64,000 bases of DNA from Hydrangea macrophylla (GCA_033977485.1 CM066984.1:46383100-46447099); one strand, 5' to 3'; positions 44,013 through 54,703 are shown, counted from the first letter of the stretch. Translations and numbers: made by a program. The notes: generated by a model not told the origin, from the letters alone.

Positions 44013-44387
44013 GTTAGTGCTTTAGTATTTAGATTAGATTTTTTCTGCCCCTCTTAGTGACTCCGCAATAATACTTTATTTGGTGTTCCATCCTTTTCTT
44101 AACTAGTCCTTAGTCGAGGTTTGCCGTATACACATTTTTGTCTAGTTTTTCATATCTGTATATTCAATGACCATTTCAAACTGCCGAAATTTGTACCATG
44201 ACTGTCTCTGCATATCCCATGTGTTGAAGTAAACACCAACCACTGTGATGTGTATTCCCTTGCAGTCTCTATTAAATCCTACGATTTTTGTTCTTTGAAC
44301 GTCTTATTATTATCAAGCTTATGGATGCTAAAACATTTTGAGAATTTCGACACCTCTGCTAAGAATAAAACCCATGTTACTAATGGA

Positions 44388-45049
44388 ATGTTGTCAAATC
44401 GTGAATCGGTTTGCCAAAATTATGAATCGTGAATCAAATCGAATCGTGAATCAAAAGATTCACTTTTTTAGAAACTAGAATGGCGTATTTTTTTTATATG
44501 CATATAGAACACATTTATATATAGATGTATGTTTAAAACACGTATAAATACAATGTGCTATTTTTTTTAGGATGTGAAGCCCAACACTTCACATACATAC
44601 ATGAATGTGAATAGGAAAAAGGAAAAGACATTGGACAATGCATGAATGGCATTATTGATGATTTGCTAATAAAAAGCTAGACATTTTCTAATTAGTAACC
44701 TATTTATTTATACAGTTTTAGAAGTTTTATATGTAGAAATTGTTTCACAACTTAATAAACTGTACATTAGTACACTTGAAGAACATAATTGGCATGTAAC
44801 ACGAGCAAAATATAAGACAACACCTTTTCCTTAAATTTGTTCGCGAAGCTCATAAATTTTATGAATAGTATGAATCGTGTGAATCGTATTGTGAATGAGA
44901 TGAATCGAATCGTGAATTGGATGATTCAATGCAATTCCGATTCATATGCACGATTCGAATCGTTGGGCATGAGAATCAAATTGAATCAAATCGAATCGTA
45001 TGAATCAAATCATGAATCGAATCATGAATTGTAAGATTCTAACAACCAT
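44388..45049. mobile_element. GAATCG-repeat element downstream of exon 7
   Basis: GAATCGTGAATC/ATGAATCG units cluster at both ends, and the outer ends (TGTTGTCAAATCGTGAATCG and inverted GTTGTTAGAATC) are roughly inverted. Probably a hAT-like MITE; no clean TSD. Confidence 0.4.
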
Positions 45050-45279
45050 ATTGGTTAATATTTTTTAGTAAACAATAATTTAATATAAAAAGCGTGTATG
45101 GTAAATTGCACATGTACATGCGTAGTATACTATTATACAATCTAATCCCCAACCAGAGCTTCGCTGTAACGGGAGAATTAGTATCTAAACCATATGATCC
45201 TGTATGCCCAAAAATAATGATCCAAGTAAAATCAATTCCAATGTACATGTTGAGTGATCATTATCCTCAAATATTCTCC

Positions 45280-46125
45280 TGTTTTGCTCCCTCTCTAAAC
45301 ACCAAATGGGGCACCAATAGTGTCATGCCCTTTACACCCCACCTCTTCAGGACTTAAAAAAAACCCAAGGTTCGAACCAGTTTTCGCATGACATTACAGT
45401 GTGACTTAACAATTGAGAACTCCTCCATCTACTTGAAAAAACAGACTCACCTTGAGAACTACTCCATGTAGATGGTGTCCACTCTCCTTAGTCCTTGGTC
45501 ACTCTTACTTCCTTGAAAATGAACAAGTTCATCATGTTCTTCAACTCCAAAATATTAAGTATCCTTCTAAACCTCAGACTTCCTTATTTTTTGTTGTTCG
45601 ATTAAGAGCTGGGAGCCTTAATTAAGGTTGTGTTTCCCCACACCACGTATCATGCCAGACCTACCATAAAAGCTACTAACTTCACAAAATTCTCCCACCT
45701 CCCTCGATGCCTTTTCATTGCCCTCTCCCAGATGTCATGGTGATCTCCTTTGACGCTCGTAGACACCATGCACTCCCATACTTTCTATTGACAATCCTAC
45801 TCTATAAGCTATTCTTCTTTGAAGCAAATCCCAAGAATTACGGACTATTAGAGCTTGGTTGAGCACCCTAGTCTTTTCAATTCCCAAGCCCCAGCAGTTA
45901 TGGGGAAACACATCCCATTCCAACCCACTTGATGATATTTCTTCCCTTATTCAAAATAACATCATAATAAGTCCCTCTGAACCATTCTCTAGCCTTTTCA
46001 CCACAAAGGCAACAGTATTAAGAGAAACGTAGAATACATTGGTAAGTAGACAATATACTTTTAACAAGATTCAATCTCCTATCTTTACATAAATCTTGGC
46101 ACTTTTCACTTGGCCAGTCTTTTTA
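45280..46125 (-). pseudogene. Possible LINE (L1-type) reverse transcriptase remnant
   Basis: Minus-strand frames, broken by stops, include RRLNLVKSILSTYQCILRF and WGLGIEKTRVLNQALIVRNS. These resemble the thumb region of plant L1 RT, which reads like a Gly-Leu-Gly-Ile-Arg ... Asn-Gln-Ala-Leu motif. Highly degraded. Confidence 0.45.
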
Positions 46126-46982
46126 TTTATTTTTTTGGAATCTCTCTATAACATTGCTCCAAACGATGTTTGCTTTGAAGGAGGAGAGTAGTGGGGCTAA
46201 AGGCACCTTGCCTCAACCCTCTCAAGCCTCAGCACAACACGTCACCAAAGCTGAGAACTTAATCAAGCAATACAAGCGTAATCCAATTCCTTCATTGCTT
46301 CCAAAACTCTTCCTCCAAACATGCAACAAGAAATCCCACTTAACTTGATTTTGTCTAGGTTATATACAACATCTGGCTCCCCACTTATTATCATCGAGTC
46401 TAGGCATGCATTAGCTATATGAACTGACCAAGGAGCTGGCGATCTCTACAAATGCATTTTGTCTTTTTGAGGTTAAGCCTCCCATCACTCTCCAGACTCT
46501 TTGTTCCTTTTTCTATTTCGAGCCTTCGAACACCTTTATACAACCACATTTTTGCAGTATATATAAGCTCTGTATATTTCAGTTTAATTTCACTCAACTA
46601 CAAGAAATATAGTAAAGTGAACTGTTTATTAATTTAGATTTGGCTGTAGTGGGTACTATCGTGTTTGCACGTTCTAAGGTTTTTTTTTTCATGGTGTGTA
46701 AGGATACTAGATGGAAAATTGAATTACTTAGTAATATAGATCAATTAGCTGTCTGTGAGCTGGAGTGTTAAAAACATTCTAATGTTTGCTCTTATGGGGT
46801 GTGGAGACATTTGATGGATCTTGGGATTTTTCCTTTTAAGTTTTGGCAGTGGAATCGAGGCTTACTTCCTGATGATGAAGAGAGGAAAATGTACGAGACT
46901 GAAAATCTACTTCAGTTTCAAATACTGTGTATTCTCTAATATCCGTGGACACTTTGATTTGCGACCCATTGCATAGGGTACA
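46126..46982. other. Sequence between LINE remnant and E3
   Basis: No recognised feature. It ends with the E3 target duplication GTACA (46978-46982). The missing protease exon is not here. Confidence 0.5.
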
Positions 46983-47623
46983 TGATGATGCCGAAAACTG
47001 GTAAGAAAGATTTGGACAGAAAATAGGATAAGAAAGGGTTTGTATGTGGTTCGGTCCCGTTAACGAGGTGACCTACGTCCACGGTTGCGTCTGTGCACTC
47101 TCACTAGCAGATCACCGGCGGGCCTGGTGAGCTAACAAAGATGGGCGGTACTCCCAGTAATACCGGCCGGGTGTATGCGTGTAGATGGTGAGTTCTCTGT
47201 TTAGTGCTTGTATGCTTAGAGAATTGATTTTTTCTCGGTCCCCTTCGATAGGGTAGGTGGGCTCTTTTATAGATGCAAGAGTCCACCCTTACATGGCAAA
47301 GAGTTGATAAGATTAGGGAACCTAATCTGATTATAATAGATTTGCTTGATCTTAGGAGAGTTTCCTAAATGGTTTAGGAAACTGCCATATCTCCTTCCCC
47401 CGACTTGTAGTTGATTTAGGAAACTGCTGGTTGGACGGGAACACGAGCGTCTGCGACCGTCATGCCCGGCCAACCGGTGCGAACCGCCCGGTCCACCGGT
47501 GCGAACCGCCCGGTCCCGAGGAACACCTCGGGAATGCTTGGCTGTGGGCGCCCTCACCGGAAGAACCGGTTCCTCCTGGCTACGTGGCACTGTTCCATTG
47601 GCTAGATTATTTTGGACATATCA
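46983..47623 (-). repeat. E3 3' LTR (641 bp)
   Basis: TGATGATGCCGAAAAC ... GGACATATCA on the plus strand. It matches 61202-61820 except for one extra 22-bp unit (GGTCCACCGGTGCGAACCGC-type) and scattered substitutions. A TATAAAAG box lies near 47265-47272 (minus). Confidence 0.9.
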
Positions 47624-49170
47624 GCTGCCCCCCATTTTCGGAACTGACTGGATGCGTCATCGAGTGAGGATTCGAAAATTAGTATTGCCTTGAAAACCGT
47701 CCGGATATGGTCCGGGAGTGCGGCTCGAGATGGGGCCCGCACTTTAGGTCACTCGGTGGATTAACCAGATCACCGGCGGGCCTGGTGAGCTAACAAAGAT
47801 GGGCGGTACTCCTAGTAATGAGCTAACAAAGATGGGCGGTACTCCCAGTAATACCGGCCGGGTGTATGCGTGTAGATGGTGAGTTCTCTGTTTAGTGCTT
47901 GTATGCTTAGAGAATTGATTTTTTCTCGGTCCCCTTCGATAGGGTAGGTGGGCTCTTTTATAGATGCAAGAGTCCACCCTTACATGGCAAAGAGTTGATA
48001 AGATTAGGGAACCTAATCTGATTATAATAGATTTGCTTGATCTTAGGAGAGTTTCCTAAATGGTTTAGGAAACTGCCATATCTCCTTCCCCCGACTTGTA
48101 GTTGATTTAGGAAACTGCTGGTTGGACGGGAACACGAGCGTCTGCGACCGTCATGCCCGGCCAACCGGTGCGAACCGCCCGGTCCACCGGTGCGAACCGC
48201 CCGGTCCACCGGTGCGAACCGCCCGGTCCCGAGGAACACCTCGGGAATGCTTGGCTGTGGGCGCCCTCACCGGAAGAACCGGTTCCTCCTGGCTACGTGG
48301 CACTGTTCCATTGGCTAGATTATTTTGGACATATCAGCTGCCCCCCATTTTCGGAACTGACTGGATGCGTCATCGAGTGAGGATTCGAAAATTAGTATTG
48401 CCTTGAAAACCGTCCGGATATGGTCCGGGAGTGCGGCTCGAGATGGGGCCCGCACTTTAGGTCACTCGGTGGATTAACCAGATCACCGGCGGGCCTGGTG
48501 AGCTAACAAAGATGGGCGGTACTCCCAGTAATGAGCTAACAAAGATGGGCGGTACTCCCAGTAATACCGGCCGGGTGTATGCGTGTAGATGGTGAGTTCT
48601 CTGTTTAGTGCTTGTATGCTTAGAGAATTGATTTTTTCTCGGTCCCCTTCGATAGGGTAGGTGGGCTCTTTTATAGATGCAAGAGTCCACCCTTACATGG
48701 CAAAGAGTTGATAAGATTAGGGAACCTAATCTGATTATAATAGATTTGCTTGATCTTAGGAGAGTTTCCTAAATGGTTTAGGAAACTGCCATATCTCCTT
48801 CCCCCGACTTGTAGTTGATTTAGGAAACTGCTGGTTGGACGGGAACACGAGCGTCTGCGACCGTCATGCCCGGCCAACCGGTGCGAACCGCCCGGTCCAC
48901 CGGTGCGAACCGCCCGGTCCCGAGGAACACCTCGGGAATGCTTGGCTGTGGGCGCCCTCACCGGAAGAACCGGTTCCTCCTGGCTACGTGGCACTGTTCC
49001 ATTGGCTAGATTATTTTGGACATATCAGCTGCCCCCCATTTTCGGAACTGACTGGATGCGTCATCGAGTGAGGATTCGAAAATTAGTATTGCCTTGAAAA
49101 CCGTCCGGATATGGTCCGGGAGTGCGGCTCGAGATGGGGCCCGCACTCTAGGTCACTCGGTGGATTAACC
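47109..49170 (-). repeat. Three tandem copies of an LTR-PPT block
   Basis: Copies: 47109-47766 (658 bp), 47767-48479 (713 bp), 48480-49170 (691 bp). Each covers LTR sequence without its first ~125 bp plus PPT and about 140 bp of internal DNA. Copies 2 and 3 share a 33-bp internal duplication (GAGCTAACAAAGATGGGCGG...). Copy 2 has three 22-bp units, copies 1 and 3 two. Near identity points to recent unequal exchange. Confidence 0.9.
47624..47640 (-). promoter_or_regulatory. E3 polypurine tract
   Basis: The minus strand reads AAAATGGGGGGCAGC directly before the 3' LTR (TGATATG). Confidence 0.8.
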
Positions 49171-49550
49171 GACCGGTACAGGTAGGATCTCGGGTGTAAG
49201 TATTGCCACGTGTCAGGGTGCAATTGGCCTGGTCAGGGTTCAGCGGAATCAGTTCGGATGTAACCAAACAGTCGCGGGGTAACCAGACCGTCATGTCACG
49301 CATTTAATGCGCGCTGTTTTAGGTGACCCTTCACGTGCCCGAGATGACAACTGTCGATGACTCTTGGCGGGAGAGCATCTGAGCCGTCGGATCAGTTTCA
49401 ATCTGAGCCGTTCATGACTTCTATATAAGGTGTACTTGCTCATTCAATATATTCCCACTGTTTGTAGATTGAGTATATCGAGCGGTCTCCGAGAACACAA
49501 TTTTCCCGAGCTCTTTTCCTCTACTTTCTTACAGTCCAAGCTTCTCCCTC
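49171..49550 (+). promoter_or_regulatory. Promoter and leader of antisense unit 1
   Basis: CACGTG at 49207-49212 and 49332-49337 and TATATAAG at 49422-49429, followed by a pyrimidine-rich leader to the ATG at 49551. The same order and near-equal spacing occur before unit 2. Confidence 0.6.
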
Positions 49551-50645
49551 ATGGCCTCTCAAGTCGATCTAATCTCCAGTGAAGGACTTACTACGTTCAG
49601 GAGGGACTGTGAGATCCCTGACGATGTCGGGGTCCGTCCTTATATCGAAGGAGAGGAGGTGGCTCTACCCTCAGTCCTTATTAGCAGCTTTCTGTTGCTA
49701 ATAGTGGGGCTGCGTTTTCCTCTATCTGCCTTCTTCTGCGATCTCTTGCAAGGATTGCGTTTCCCATTGGCCAAATGCCGTCCGAATCTTGCCCGGCTGC
49801 TTTGGGGCATATCAATGCTGAACGAGCGGCTTCGGATACTTCTCCGCTCTGTGGACGTCGCCAGGTGCTATCTCTTGAGCATAGACCGCGGGGATCCTTA
49901 CCTACGCGCCGGGGCGGAAGAGAAGCATCTCGTCCGAGGTCTAGACTTCCCCAACAGGAACTGGCGTCAATACCCTTGGGTCGTTGTCTCCGGCAACTGG
50001 TTGGTGGACCCCTCTATGTGCCCTCTTGCAACTTTTGATCCCGAGCTGTGCAAGATGTCCTTCGTTGCTTTCCGAGACATCGCTTCCTCTGTGTCTGATA
50101 TGGAGGCGATCAACCGAGTAGTTGAGGTCGGCCTCAGGTTTTCCGATTTGATCGGAGAACCTGTTGGGGAGGTTAGCGGTGAAGCTCCTCTTGCAGCTCC
50201 TGTTGCGGCTGCTTCCGGGTCGCGCCGTTATACTTGGTCCATGGCATCTGGCCCACGTGCCACGAGAGGGGCCGCCCCATCTGAAGGGCCAATCGCTCTG
50301 ACCACCAGCTCCGATTCATCCTCGTTCGGGGACGCAGGTCCGCCACCGGGCTCGACCAGGAAGGGTAAGGAGAAGGGGGTTGAGAAAAAGTCTCAACCCC
50401 AACCGAAAAGGAGTCGGCTGGAAACACCCGCCGGTCTTCATGTGCCCAGCTCTTGGACAGGCCTCTCCCTTAGTAATTTGGAAGGTCGTCTGCAGGAGGT
50501 GGAGAAGCAGAGCGCTCTTCTGCAAACGGACTCCGCCATGCGGGACGTAGATTTTCATGCCCTGGAGCTTACCGTCCAAGAGCTGGTGGCCAGGATGGCG
50601 GCCATGGAAGAGGAGATCAAGGCTCTGAAGGGCAAGGGGGCCTGA
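49551..50645 (+). CDS. E3 antisense unit 1: intact 364-aa ORF
   Basis: It is transcribed opposite to gag-pol. Residues 15-120 (IPDDVGVRPYI ... GLRFPLSAFFCDLL) and the following Trp-rich segment (NWRQYPWVVVSGNWL) resemble the plant 'putative gypsy-type transposon' domain (Pfam Transposase_28). This domain is often found in extra ORFs of Tat-like elements. A Ser/Pro/Lys-rich linker with KGKEKG and PKRSR follows, a possible nuclear signal. A C-terminal coiled coil (about 300-360: LEGRLQEVEKQ, LVARMAAMEEEIKALK) ends the protein. No catalytic motif is visible, so 'transposase' is only a database name. It is intact although the element's pol is broken. Its own promoter and 3' end suggest independent expression. 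Confidence 0.75.
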   Translation: MASQVDLISSEGLTTFRRDCEIPDDVGVRPYIEGEEVALPSVLISSFLLLIVGLRFPLSAFFCDLLQGLRFPLAKCRPNLARLLWGISMLNERLRILLRSVDVARCYLLSIDRGDPYLRAGAEEKHLVRGLDFPNRNWRQYPWVVVSGNWLVDPSMCPLATFDPELCKMSFVAFRDIASSVSDMEAINRVVEVGLRFSDLIGEPVGEVSGEAPLAAPVAAASGSRRYTWSMASGPRATRGAAPSEGPIALTTSSDSSSFGDAGPPPGSTRKGKEKGVEKKSQPQPKRSRLETPAGLHVPSSWTGLSLSNLEGRLQEVEKQSALLQTDSAMRDVDFHALELTVQELVARMAAMEEEIKALKGKGA

Positions 50646-50770
50646 AAGATCTCTTCCTTTTCTCTTTTTTTATGTTTTGTCGGGGAGGCAACTAAAACTG
50701 CCCCCCGTTGTACAAAATACTGTAATTACTGAGAAGGTCCTCTGAGGCCACCTTTTTCCATCAACTGCGT
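50646..50770 (+). promoter_or_regulatory. 3' region of antisense unit 1 with PPT-like C6 motif
   Basis: GGGGAGGCAACTAAAACTG then CCCCCCGTTGTACAAAATAC and CTGAGGCCACC ... CATCAACT. The same arrangement follows unit 2 (53990-54105). CTGCCCCCC (50698-50706) matches the element PPT complement. Confidence 0.55.
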
Positions 50771-51164
50771 CGTTTGTGATTGCCAATGCCCGACCTGTTG
50801 TCAGCCGATCTGGGCGCTTGAGGGCTACCGGGATAAGAAACTGCTGGAGGGCTCGTTAGGCGGGTAGCCGAGTAGCCCGATGTCGTGCCCATGCGGGACT
50901 ATTCTGGAGCGGGCATCCGGGGTAAGATTAGCCCGGGCGGTTCTATGCCAAGGCCTGGGACGCCCGTGTAATTACCCCGGCCCGTGACGTCCCGTTTCCT
51001 CCATGCTGGTCCAACGCTTCGTCTGATGCAGATTTGAAGATTAAGACCTCCTCATAGGAACCGTTCGGTAATAGGTCGGGACCCTGATCGGATGATACCG
51101 GTCGGAATGATCAGTCGGGGTACGGGCCGAGCGGTGACCATGCCTGCCCGGGTCATCGTTATGC
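50771..51164. other. Spacer between antisense units
   Basis: GC-rich, no ORF supported. It contains CGGG/GGCCG-rich runs and ends at the unit 2 promoter. Confidence 0.5.
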
Positions 51165-51371
51165 CACGTGTCAGCCGGTTATTGGTCTGGTTAGGATCCA
51201 ACGGTACCAGCTTGGGAGTAACCGAAACGTCTCCGTCATGCATTTAATGTACGTGCCTTTTGAGGCGGCGCTTCACGTGCACGAGGTGACAACTGTTGGC
51301 CACTTTGGGCGGAAAAACGTACGAGCCGTTGGATTTGTTTTGATCCGGGCCGTCCCTGATTTCCATATAAA
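51165..51371 (+). promoter_or_regulatory. Promoter of antisense unit 2
   Basis: CACGTG at 51165-51170 and 51274-51279 and TATAAA at 51366-51371. The second CACGTG lies 92 bp before TATA, against 90 bp in unit 1. Shared words include CATTTAATG, GACAACTGT and GAGCCGT. Confidence 0.6.
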
Positions 51372-51984
51372 GGACACTTGCCCATTTCTCCAACTCTTTA
51401 CTGCAGAGATTAGACTACCGAGCGCCTTAAGAGCAAGAACAATCCTGAGCAAGATTCCCGAGCCCCTTTTCCGCGCCAAACTTTGTAAGGTTTTTTTTTT
51501 TTTTTTTTTTTTTTTTCAGCTTCTGTTCATCATTTTCTCCTCTCTCTGGCCCCTTCTTTTCTCTTGTCTGAGCGAGACTGGAGAGAGCGAACCCACTTAA
51601 GTTAGAACAAGAGTGGGACTTTTTCTTCCTCAGGTTCTGTTTCTTCCTCCGGGCAGGGGGCACCTTAGGGTTGTTAGAGCGACCGAGTGTCCCCGGAGTA
51701 GTCTTGAGAGAGTGCCAATTGGTGTTGAGGACCCTTTATTCTCTGCCCTTTAGGTTAGTGGTCCTGCCCCCTCTGTACGTCAGGCTCGGTGTCCCTGACC
51801 CATACTCAGGCCGTGTCCTTCTTCTTCCCCCCTCCACAGGAGTACGAGAAATGGAACATTTCGACTTCAACTCTGCTTCCCGATCAGAGAGTGAGATGTT
51901 CGGTCGGGCACGCCCGATCCCAGCTTAGACCTACCTTCAGCTTCCCCCTCAGATCATCACAGTGAGGGCTGGATCCCGGCCCGA
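51372..51984 (+). other. Leader region of antisense unit 2
   Basis: It contains a 28-bp T run (about 51490-51517) and an ATG-led short frame at 51851 (MEHFDFNSASRSESEMFG) that stops. One inserted or lost base near 51900 would connect it to the main frame. The true start is uncertain. Confidence 0.4.
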
Positions 51985-53965
51985 GTGTCCAGCGACGAGT
52001 CTGACCAGGAGGCTCCCGTTGCCTCGGTGTCACGGGGTTCAGGTGACGAGGCGCCTGGGGAGTCCGCTTCCTCGGTAGCATTCGCCTGCGAGTTTATCCC
52101 CACGGCCCTGCATGCCGGGGACCTTGATCGGATCAGGGGTAGGTACGCCATCCCTGATAACAGTTCTTTGTCCGTCCACCCCGGCGGGGCTCATATTTAC
52201 CGTCGGGGTTTTGTTACCTTATACGAGGACGCCTTCATGGCTGGCCTTCGTGTCCCCCTCCATCTGGTCGCTCGGGACGTTTTGATCTTCCTGGGGATAG
52301 CTCCCGGGCAGTTTGCCCCAAACGGGTGGAGGTATCTGACGGGATCCATCTCCTTGTGGCCCCAGATCTTCGGGTACGAACTCACCCTTCAAGAGTTCTT
52401 CTGGATCCACCGGCCGTTCCCAGTTCACGGGGAGGCTGGGTTCTTTTCCCTAGGGGCTCGGCAGGGAAAGAAGATTATCATCAACTGCCCGAGCAACAAC
52501 AAGGGGTGAAAGAACAAGTTCTTCCAAGTGTCCACCCCTGGGTTTTGTGAGCCAGCCCCTGAGAGTCAACTAAGGACCTCATAGGCGGGAGAGTTGAGGG
52601 GTAAGCGCGTCCCGTGTCTTCTCTGGCTTCTTTCCAGGCTCTGTTTTGCGGTTTCGAACTGATCGTCTTGGTTTGTTTTGCAGCAGGATCCGTCGATCTC
52701 CCAAGCATTCCGGAGGAGTGTGAGGATAGGATCTGGGGCTTGATTGAGCGGCCCGTCAACGTCTGGGACGTGCTGACCTGGTCAGGAGACCAGAGCGGCG
52801 ACCGCCGACCCCACCGTCCTGCCGAAGCACCAATCGTCCCTACCATCATCCCGGGTAAGAGTTTTGTCACCTGCCTTAACTTTGGCTACTCTTTGCCGCC
52901 TTGTTATCCTGGTTGCTGACCCCATAGCTGTTTTCCTTTTGCAGAGATGGCCCCTAGGAGAGATCCCGAGCGGCTAAGGGCTCTGCAGGCTGCTGCTGCC
53001 GAGCGGATGGCGACGACGGGGAAGAGGTCGGCCGTTGAGGCCTCTGGCAGTGTGCGCCCATTCAGGCGACTCAGGCACGGCCCATCGGCGGTCCAGGCTC
53101 CCGGGGAGACATCAACCCCCCGGATGGTGGTAGTGGGGGAAACATCTGCCCCCCGAGTCGAGATTCCCGCCGGGACGTCCTTGGAGGGATCTGGGGAGAC
53201 CCGGGACAGGGTCAGACCGTGCTTACTCCCCAGTCAGGTGGAGAGGTGTGCCGGCATGTCTCCCCAGGTTTTTCAGGGGTGGCTATACAGCATCTCCCAT
53301 CTGGTAAGTAACTTTTTTGCATCTTCTGACTTCTTTGCATTTTCTGCTGTGCTGGCAATAGGTACCGACCGTTTTCTTTTTTACTTTGGTTGCAGGTCGG
53401 CTGTATGGCTGCCGGAGCTGAGTCCTTCATGCCGGCACTTGCCGGAAGGGCCACCGCCGCCGAGACCGCCCTGGCCGAGAAAGAGGTTGCCTTGGAGACC
53501 AAGGAGAGGGCCTTGACCGTGGAGAAAAACAGGGTCAAGGGCCTGGCTTTGAGCCTCGGGGCAGCCTAGGAAGAACTGGCGGTGGCTCTGGTGGAGCTTG
53601 AGGCCTAGTGGGCTGGCCGCGCGGCAGCGGAAGCTCGGGAGAGGGCACTCTTGAATGCGGCGGCGGCCGCTGGTCCCCTGGGGGAAATTTTCGACGACGG
53701 CTTCTTCCTCGGGTACGAGGACTTGAAGAGGAGGCTGGGCCGGGACCACCCGGAGTTGGACACGACTCCTTACCAGGGGGTGGACTCCGACTACTGGGAC
53801 ATGGTGCCCGAGGCCATCGAGGATGCTGCTGCCGAAGCCCAGGGGGCCGCTGCTACGGCTGCGGGTACTACTGCCCCAGCTGGCCAGGAGAGAGATGCTG
53901 CCCCGGAGGGGCAGGCCGGGGGGGAGGTCGAGGAAAATGTGGATGTTGACGTAGACGACCCCTAG
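51985..53965 (+). pseudogene. E3 antisense unit 2: intron-containing gene with stops
   Basis: Predicted exons: to 52546, 52684-52854, 52945-53303 and 53396-53965. The introns of about 137, 90 and 92 bp have GT..AG ends and keep one frame (52598 is an alternative first donor). Exon 1 encodes the same domain type as unit 1: YAIPDNSSLSVHPGG, FMAGLRVPLHLVARDVLIFL, PNGWRYLTGS. Exon 4 encodes an Ala/Glu-rich coiled coil (TALAEKEVALETKERAL) and an acidic end (DVDVDDP). In-frame stops at 52507-52509 (TGA), 53567-53569 (TAG) and 53606-53608 (TAG) break it. TAG in place of CAG is the likely cause twice. No catalytic motif. Splice sites are predictions. Confidence 0.65.
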
Positions 53966-54105
53966 GCTCTCTTCTCTCGGACTCTTGTTATTTTTTGTTG
54001 TAGTTTCTTTTCTTTTTTGGGGAGGCTACTACAACTGCCCCCCAGGCTTTGTACAGTTTTTATTAATGAAAAGGCCCTTGAGGTCAATCTTTCCATCAAC
54101 TATGT
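53966..54105 (+). promoter_or_regulatory. 3' region of antisense unit 2
   Basis: TTTTTTGGGGAGGCTACTAC, CTGCCCCCC (54035-54043), AATGAAAAGGCCCTTGAGG and CCATCAACT parallel the unit 1 end. ATTAATGAAAA may serve as a poly(A) signal. Confidence 0.5.
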
Positions 54106-54703
54106 TCTTTCTCTGTACCGTGCCTGTTTGCTGATATCCGTTTGGTTTTTGGCCGACCTAACACCTGCCTTAGCAAATGTTTTAGGACCGTAACCGACAG
54201 AACACCTAGTCTTACAGAGCTGTTTAAAAGGTAATTGCCCGGAGTGCTGCAGGAACCGGTCTTGTTTAGCCTCCGGGGTCGCCCGATGCATTATAGAAAT
54301 ACCCTGTATTACAGTCCGGGTTGTCCCGGCGTATCATAGGCGTATCCTGTTTTACAATCCGGGATATATCTCTGATCACTGTTAAGTACCTAGGAAGATT
54401 TCCCAAGCTCTTGTAGTGACCGGTGTGATTCCCTGTTTTGGCCTAATATTCCCCTGTCCCCCAAGCATTTTGCTAAGGCGGGAGTATGGGAGTAAGTGAC
54501 CGTAGGAAACCGACCTGGAACATGGGTAGTTGCAGGGGCATTTGAAGCTCGCCATCGTCGGCTGGACCTAAGTGAAGCCTTAAATAATTTCCTGTTTAGG
54601 TCTCAACTCCCCTTGCCCCCGAGCTTCCTGTACAGGCGAGGGCGTGTCGGGGAGCGGCCATAGGAAACCGACCTGGAACATGGGTGGTTGCAGGGTCCTT
54701 TCG
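54106..54703. other. Spacer between antisense unit 2 and minisatellite
   Basis: No ORF supported. AGGAAACCGACCTGGAACAT with following bases occurs twice (about 54505 and 54662), an internal duplication. Confidence 0.5.

Noticed and set aside
44013..46982. C-terminal exon of the aspartic protease
   Set aside because: Scanned for the expected Gly-Phe-Cys and Gln-Asn-Phe segments after a splice acceptor; none seen.
47104..49097. Repeated ORFs (MDSCIYKRAHL..., MDGNTSVCDRH...) as a gene family
   Set aside because: They are the LTR and its triplicated copies read in various frames. They contain no domain and cross LTR boundaries.
51490..51540. T run plus CAG as acceptor of a 5' leader intron with donor GTAAGG at 51485
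   Set aside because: The intron would be about 35 bp, too short for plant splicing.
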